DNA of 64,000 nt from Marasmitruncus massiliensis (GTDB lineage: Bacteria; Bacillota; Clostridia; Oscillospirales; Ruminococcaceae). The DNA lies in NCBI RefSeq assembly GCF_900186535.1, contig NZ_FYDE01000004.1, forward strand, positions 558,001 to 622,000, written 5' to 3'. Each line of letters opens with the position of its first letter. Positions within the stretch are counted from its first letter, which is position 1. Of this stretch, positions 60,737 to 64,000 are shown piece after piece. The notes beneath the pieces are model-generated. The model ran no database searches. It saw only the letters and a list, made by a program, of their open reading frames with translations, and had not been told where the DNA came from. A program made the position numbers and the translations under genes.

Positions 60737-61615
60737 ATGAATAGTGATTTACTGACGGTAATCGGGCAGATGATGCCTAAATTTTCGAAAGGACAGCGGC
60801 TGATTGCCGGATTTATTGTCAATCATTTTGATAAGGCCGCGTTTATGACCGCATCCAAGTTGGGCGCTACAGTTGGGGTGAGCGAATCCACAGTGGTGCG
60901 CTTCGCTTCAGAGGTTGGCTATGAAGGGTATCCGGAACTGCAGAAAGCGCTGCAGGAACTGATTCGGAACAAGCTGACCACGGTGCAGCGCATGGATGCC
61001 ACAAGTGAACAGCTGGAGTCTTCCAACGTCCTGCCCAAGGTATTGGGGAAAGATATCGAAAAAATCCGCCGCACACTGGAGGAAACCAGCGGCAGGGATT
61101 TTGAAGCCGCCGTGGCAGGGATCTGCGAGGCAAAAAATATCTATATTATCGGCGTCCGGTCCTCCTCCGCACTGGCACAGTTCCTCAGCTTCTACTTCAA
61201 CCATATCTTTCCGAGCGTGCGGCTCATCAACACAACCAGCCGCAGCGAAATGTTTGAGCAGATTATGCGCATCGGCCCGGGCGACGTGTTTATCGGGATC
61301 AGCTTTCCGCGTTATTCCAAACGGACGGTACAGGCTTCGCATTACGCAAGGACGAACGGCGCGAAGGTCATTGCAATCACCGATTCCATGAAATCTCCCA
61401 TAGCGGAGGTTGCCGACCATGTCCTCATGGCGCGCAGCGACATGGTTTCGTTTATAGATTCGCTTGTCGCGCCGCTTTCGCTGATCAATGCACTGATTGT
61501 CGCGGTCGGGCTCAAAAAGAGAGACGAAATTGCGCAGACCTATGCGCGTCTGGAGCGTATTTGGGACGAATACGAAGTTTATGAAAAACATGAGGAAGAT
61601 GTCGGTGAGCAATAA
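60737..61615 (+). CDS. MurR/RpiR family transcriptional regulator
   Basis: The 292-residue protein has an N-terminal HTH_6 domain (FSKGQRLIAGFIVNHFDKAA, VGVSESTVVRFASEVGY) and a C-terminal SIS domain (YIIGVRSSSALAQFLSFYF, FIGISFPRYSKRTVQ). It is not closely similar to the RpiR at 8245. It overlaps the start of the HI0933-type gene, so it leads an operon that includes cmk and plsC. Ligand unknown. Confidence 0.88.
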   Translation: MNSDLLTVIGQMMPKFSKGQRLIAGFIVNHFDKAAFMTASKLGATVGVSESTVVRFASEVGYEGYPELQKALQELIRNKLTTVQRMDATSEQLESSNVLPKVLGKDIEKIRRTLEETSGRDFEAAVAGICEAKNIYIIGVRSSSALAQFLSFYFNHIFPSVRLINTTSRSEMFEQIMRIGPGDVFIGISFPRYSKRTVQASHYARTNGAKVIAITDSMKSPIAEVADHVLMARSDMVSFIDSLVAPLSLINALIVAVGLKKRDEIAQTYARLERIWDEYEVYEKHEEDVGEQ

Positions 61616-62843
61616 AGCGGTTATCATTGGCGGGGGAGCCGCCGGGCTGTTCTGCGCGGGGCTGGCGGCGCAGCGCGGTTTGGACGTTACGGTATTGGAC
61701 AAAAACGCAAAGCCTGCCCGGAAACTGCTGATTACCGGAAAGGGCCGCTGCAATGTGACCAATAACTGCACCCCGGAGGATTTTTTGCAGAATGTGCGCA
61801 CGAATCCCCGATTCTTATACAGCGCAATCCATGCGTTTGCGCCCGCGGATACCATGCGGTTTTTTGAGGAGCGGGGCGTGCCGCTGAAAACGGAACGCGG
61901 CAGCCGCGTTTTTCCGGTCTCGGATAAGGCTGTGGAGATTGTTGACACCCTGACGGCGTTTGCAAAACAGTCCGGCGTCAAAATCGTACCGAAAACGCGG
62001 GCGGCCGCGGTCAGCTGTGAAAACGGCGCAGTCACCGGCGTTGTATGCGAAGACCGGCAGAAATTTGATGCCGCCGCCGTGGTCATTGCAACCGGCGGCG
62101 CCAGCTATCCGCTGACCGGCAGCAACGGGGACGGGTACCGGCTGGCGGCGCAATTGGGCCATTCTGTGATACCCTCGAGGCCGTCGCTGGTTCCTGTGGT
62201 GACCGCCGAACCGTGGTGTGCCGAGATGATGGGGCTGTCTTTGAAAAATGTGACGCTCACTTTAAAGAATGCAAACAACAAAGTTGTCTATCAGGAGCTT
62301 GGCGAAATGCTGTTTACGCATTTCGGGATATCGGGGCCGCTGGTGCTGTCGGCTTCTTCTTATATGACGGAACCGCCCCAAACCTACCGGATGAGCATCG
62401 ATATGAAGCCGGCCCTGGAGCCGGATCAGCTGGATGCCCGTATCCTGCGGGATTTCGAGGAACAGAAAAATAAAGACTTTGCGAACTCGCTGGACGCCCT
62501 GCTTCCACGCAAAATGATTCCGGTGGTGGTACGCCTGTCCGGCATTCCGGCGGATACCAAGGTAAATTCGGTTACGCGCGAACAGCGCAGGAAGCTGGTC
62601 TCACTGATCAAAGCGCTGCCGCTGACACCGATCCGTTTCCGGCCCATTGAGGAAGCGATTATTACGTCGGGCGGGGTGTCTGTGAAAGAAATTTCGCCAA
62701 AGACGATGGAATCAAAGCTGATAAATGGGTTGTTTTTCGCCGGGGAAGTGATTGACGTGGACGCGTTTACCGGCGGATTCAATCTGCAGATTGCGTTTGC
62801 AACCGCTTTTCTGGCCGCTCAGAGCCTGTGCCCGGAACAGTAA
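61599..62843 (+). CDS. HI0933/YhiN-type NAD(P)/FAD oxidoreductase
   Basis: The 414-residue flavoprotein starts with the FAD-binding VIIGGGAAGLFCAGLAA motif, has DKNAKPARKLLITGKGRCNVTNN (in parts), the VVIATGGASYPLTGSNGDGY stretch and the C-terminal GLFFAGEVIDVDAFTGGFNLQ motif typical of this family of unknown function. The start is ATG 61599, or GTG 61605 with AGGAAG 7 bases upstream; both overlap the RpiR gene. It lies in the common order before cmk and plsC in Clostridia. Confidence 0.9.
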   Translation: MSVSNKAVIIGGGAAGLFCAGLAAQRGLDVTVLDKNAKPARKLLITGKGRCNVTNNCTPEDFLQNVRTNPRFLYSAIHAFAPADTMRFFEERGVPLKTERGSRVFPVSDKAVEIVDTLTAFAKQSGVKIVPKTRAAAVSCENGAVTGVVCEDRQKFDAAAVVIATGGASYPLTGSNGDGYRLAAQLGHSVIPSRPSLVPVVTAEPWCAEMMGLSLKNVTLTLKNANNKVVYQELGEMLFTHFGISGPLVLSASSYMTEPPQTYRMSIDMKPALEPDQLDARILRDFEEQKNKDFANSLDALLPRKMIPVVVRLSGIPADTKVNSVTREQRRKLVSLIKALPLTPIRFRPIEEAIITSGGVSVKEISPKTMESKLINGLFFAGEVIDVDAFTGGFNLQIAFATAFLAAQSLCPEQ

Positions 62844-62872
62844 ACCACAATTTTCATTTGGAGGTTATAGCG

Positions 62873-63547
62873 ATGACGGCAATTGCCATCGACGGACCGG
62901 CCGGAGCCGGAAAAAGTACCATTGCACGCGCGGTTGCGCAAAAGCTGGGCTATCTTTATGTGGATACAGGCGCGCTTTACCGGGCAATCGGGCTCGCTGT
63001 TTTTGAGCAGGGCGACGATACCGCCGATCCTGATGTGGTCATTCCCGCGCTGAAGCAGATCAAGGTTGAACTTCGTTTTATTGACGGCGAGCAGCGTGTA
63101 TTTCTAAATGGCCGGGATGTCTCGGCAGATATCCGCCGCAACGAAATTTCCATGGCTGCCAGCAATGTCAGTGCGATTCCCGCTGTCCGGGAATTCCTGT
63201 TTGAGCTTCAGCGCAGTTTTGCGAAAAACAATCATGTCGTCATGGACGGGCGCGACATCGGAACAGTGGTTCTGCCGCATGCGCAGGTAAAAATCTTTCT
63301 GACGGCTTCCGCGGAAGAACGCGCCCGGCGGCGGTTTGAAGAGCTGACGCAGAAAGGGCAGCAGGTGGACTATGATACGCTGCTGGCGGAGGTCAGGCAG
63401 CGGGACTATAACGATTCGCACCGTGCGGTTGCCCCGCTCAAACAGGCGGACGACGCGATACTTGCGGATACGACGGGTAACCGTATGGAGGAATCAATTG
63501 AGCAGATTTTGAAAATCGTTGAGAAGAGGCTGTGCGATGTTATATAA
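62873..63547 (+). CDS. cmk: (d)CMP kinase
   Basis: Phosphorylates CMP and dCMP with ATP. The 224-residue product has the P-loop IDGPAGAGKSTIARAVA, VDTGALYRAIG, NEISMAASNVSAIPAVREFL (in parts) and MDGRDIGTVVLP, then FEELTQKGQ and RDYNDSHRAVAPLKQADDA, all standard. GGAGG precedes ATG 62873. Its end overlaps plsC by 11 bases. Confidence 0.95.
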   Translation: MTAIAIDGPAGAGKSTIARAVAQKLGYLYVDTGALYRAIGLAVFEQGDDTADPDVVIPALKQIKVELRFIDGEQRVFLNGRDVSADIRRNEISMAASNVSAIPAVREFLFELQRSFAKNNHVVMDGRDIGTVVLPHAQVKIFLTASAEERARRRFEELTQKGQQVDYDTLLAEVRQRDYNDSHRAVAPLKQADDAILADTTGNRMEESIEQILKIVEKRLCDVI

Positions 63548-64000
63548 AGCCGGACGGAGCCTTTGCATGATCCTTCTGCGGATTCTGTTTTCCGTCAAGA
63601 TTGAGGGCAAAGAGAACATTCCTGGCACAGGATATATTTTGGTGGCGAACCACCGCACAAACTTTGACCCTCTGTTTGTGGTGACAGGCATCCGTGCGCA
63701 GGTCTGCTTTATGGCAAAAGTGGAGCTTTTCCAGAATCCTTTGCTGGGATGGCTGCTTAAGCACCTGGGCGCGTTTCCGGTGGAGCGCGGAAAAGGCGAT
63801 ACCGGCGCGATTGACTGGGCAGTCGACCTGATCCGCGGCGGAAAGGTGCTGGGCATGTTTCCGGAGGGGACGAGGTCGCTTACCGGAGCTCCGCAGAGGC
63901 CTAAATCTGGTGCGGCGCTGATTGCCATGCAGACAGGGGCGGATCTGCTTCCATGTGCCGTGTGTTACGGCGAGAAGCTGGGCTTTCGCACAAAGGTTAC
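63537..64000 (+). CDS. plsC: 1-acyl-sn-glycerol-3-phosphate acyltransferase PlsC (cut by right edge)
   Basis: The gene is open at the right edge; 154 complete codons are present of the usual roughly 200. The product begins MLYKAGRSLCMILLRILF, a hydrophobic start, and has the acyltransferase motifs N-H-R-T-N-F-D (ANHRTNFDPLF) and F-P-E-G-T-R-S near residue 110. It adds the second acyl chain to lysophosphatidic acid in membrane lipid synthesis. ATG 63537 overlaps cmk by 11 bases. In Clostridia ispH or an IspH-S1 fusion often follows. Confidence 0.93.
   Translation, partial: MLYKAGRSLCMILLRILFSVKIEGKENIPGTGYILVANHRTNFDPLFVVTGIRAQVCFMAKVELFQNPLLGWLLKHLGAFPVERGKGDTGAIDWAVDLIRGGKVLGMFPEGTRSLTGAPQRPKSGAALIAMQTGADLLPCAVCYGEKLGFRTKV

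Noticed and set aside
1-64000. tRNA, rRNA, CRISPR, insertion sequence or prophage genes
   Set aside because: None could be seen on either strand; no cloverleaf-like stretches, spacer arrays or transposase motifs.

Overview
The window looks like a chromosomal segment of an anaerobic, spore-forming member of the Clostridia, most likely Oscillospiraceae-like. The basis is the gene content: spore genes (yabP, yabQ, spoVG, dpaA, dpaB, a DacF-type carboxypeptidase), the selenium/sulfur-associated YedF protein, oxygen-sensitive indolepyruvate:ferredoxin oxidoreductase, a sensory-type [FeFe] hydrogenase and two iron alcohol dehydrogenases. Codon usage and base composition (roughly half G+C by eye) look even throughout. 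I see no rRNA, tRNA, CRISPR array, prophage or insertion sequence, so this is a mostly core chromosome with short accessory islands.

Layout. 1-6.9 kb: housekeeping run on the + strand (end of gdpP, rplI, dnaB, tilS, hpt, ftsH), with overlapping or near-touching genes. 7-14.4 kb: a PfkB-family sugar kinase, an RpiR regulator, a cytidylate-kinase-like protein, birA (-), a C26 glutamine-amidotransferase-like hydrolase, mutY and citrate synthase. 14.4-21.1 kb: an MMPL/RND exporter with a large secreted acidic partner (both -), a divergent TetR regulator, and a protein that looks like a radical-SAM enzyme that has lost its cluster motif. 21.3-29.5 kb: iron alcohol dehydrogenase, yedF, a DUF3343 protein, niaR plus its apparent target niaX, a YfcE-like phosphoesterase, a purine permease, a LysR regulator and a second iron alcohol dehydrogenase. 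29.8-34.3 kb: a glycosyltransferase, a TPP riboswitch with a terminator in front of cytX, and a D-aminoacylase. 34.4-38.2 kb: yabP-yabQ-divIC-S1 protein, an amidohydrolase and hpf. 38.2-42.8 kb: zinc-ribbon membrane protein, EamA-type half transporter, a four-gene minus-strand operon (DUF5685, J-domain protein, two membrane proteins) and a YjfB-like small protein. 42.9-48.4 kb: aryl-pyruvate oxidation operon paaK-iorA-iorB-paaK-ACT. 48.4-52.1 kb: amidase-domain lipoprotein, DUF3298-type protein, murC (all -). 52.3-55.7 kb: spoVG, dacF-like gene, dpaA, dpaB. 55.7-57.2 kb: small genes and a YgjP-type metallopeptidase. 57.4-60.6 kb: 2Fe-2S protein, [FeFe]-hydrogenase/PAS sensor and SpoIIE phosphatase. 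60.7-64 kb: RpiR regulator, HI0933-type flavoprotein, cmk and plsC (cut by the edge).

How parts work together. The paaK-ior operon would oxidise aromatic 2-oxo acids from amino acids to aryl-CoA with reduced ferredoxin, with two ligases for the free aryl acids. The hydrogenase-like protein next to a phosphatase suggests a hydrogen- or redox-sensing signalling unit rather than a metabolic hydrogenase. NiaR, its operator and NiaX form a self-contained niacin uptake switch. The TPP riboswitch controls pyrimidine-precursor uptake for thiamine. The dpa genes make the dipicolinate of the spore core, and a candidate sigma-K promoter precedes them. Almost every gene end carries a strong hairpin terminator, and convergent pairs share one bidirectional palindrome.

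All functional names come from reading the protein sequences and from family knowledge; no database search was run.
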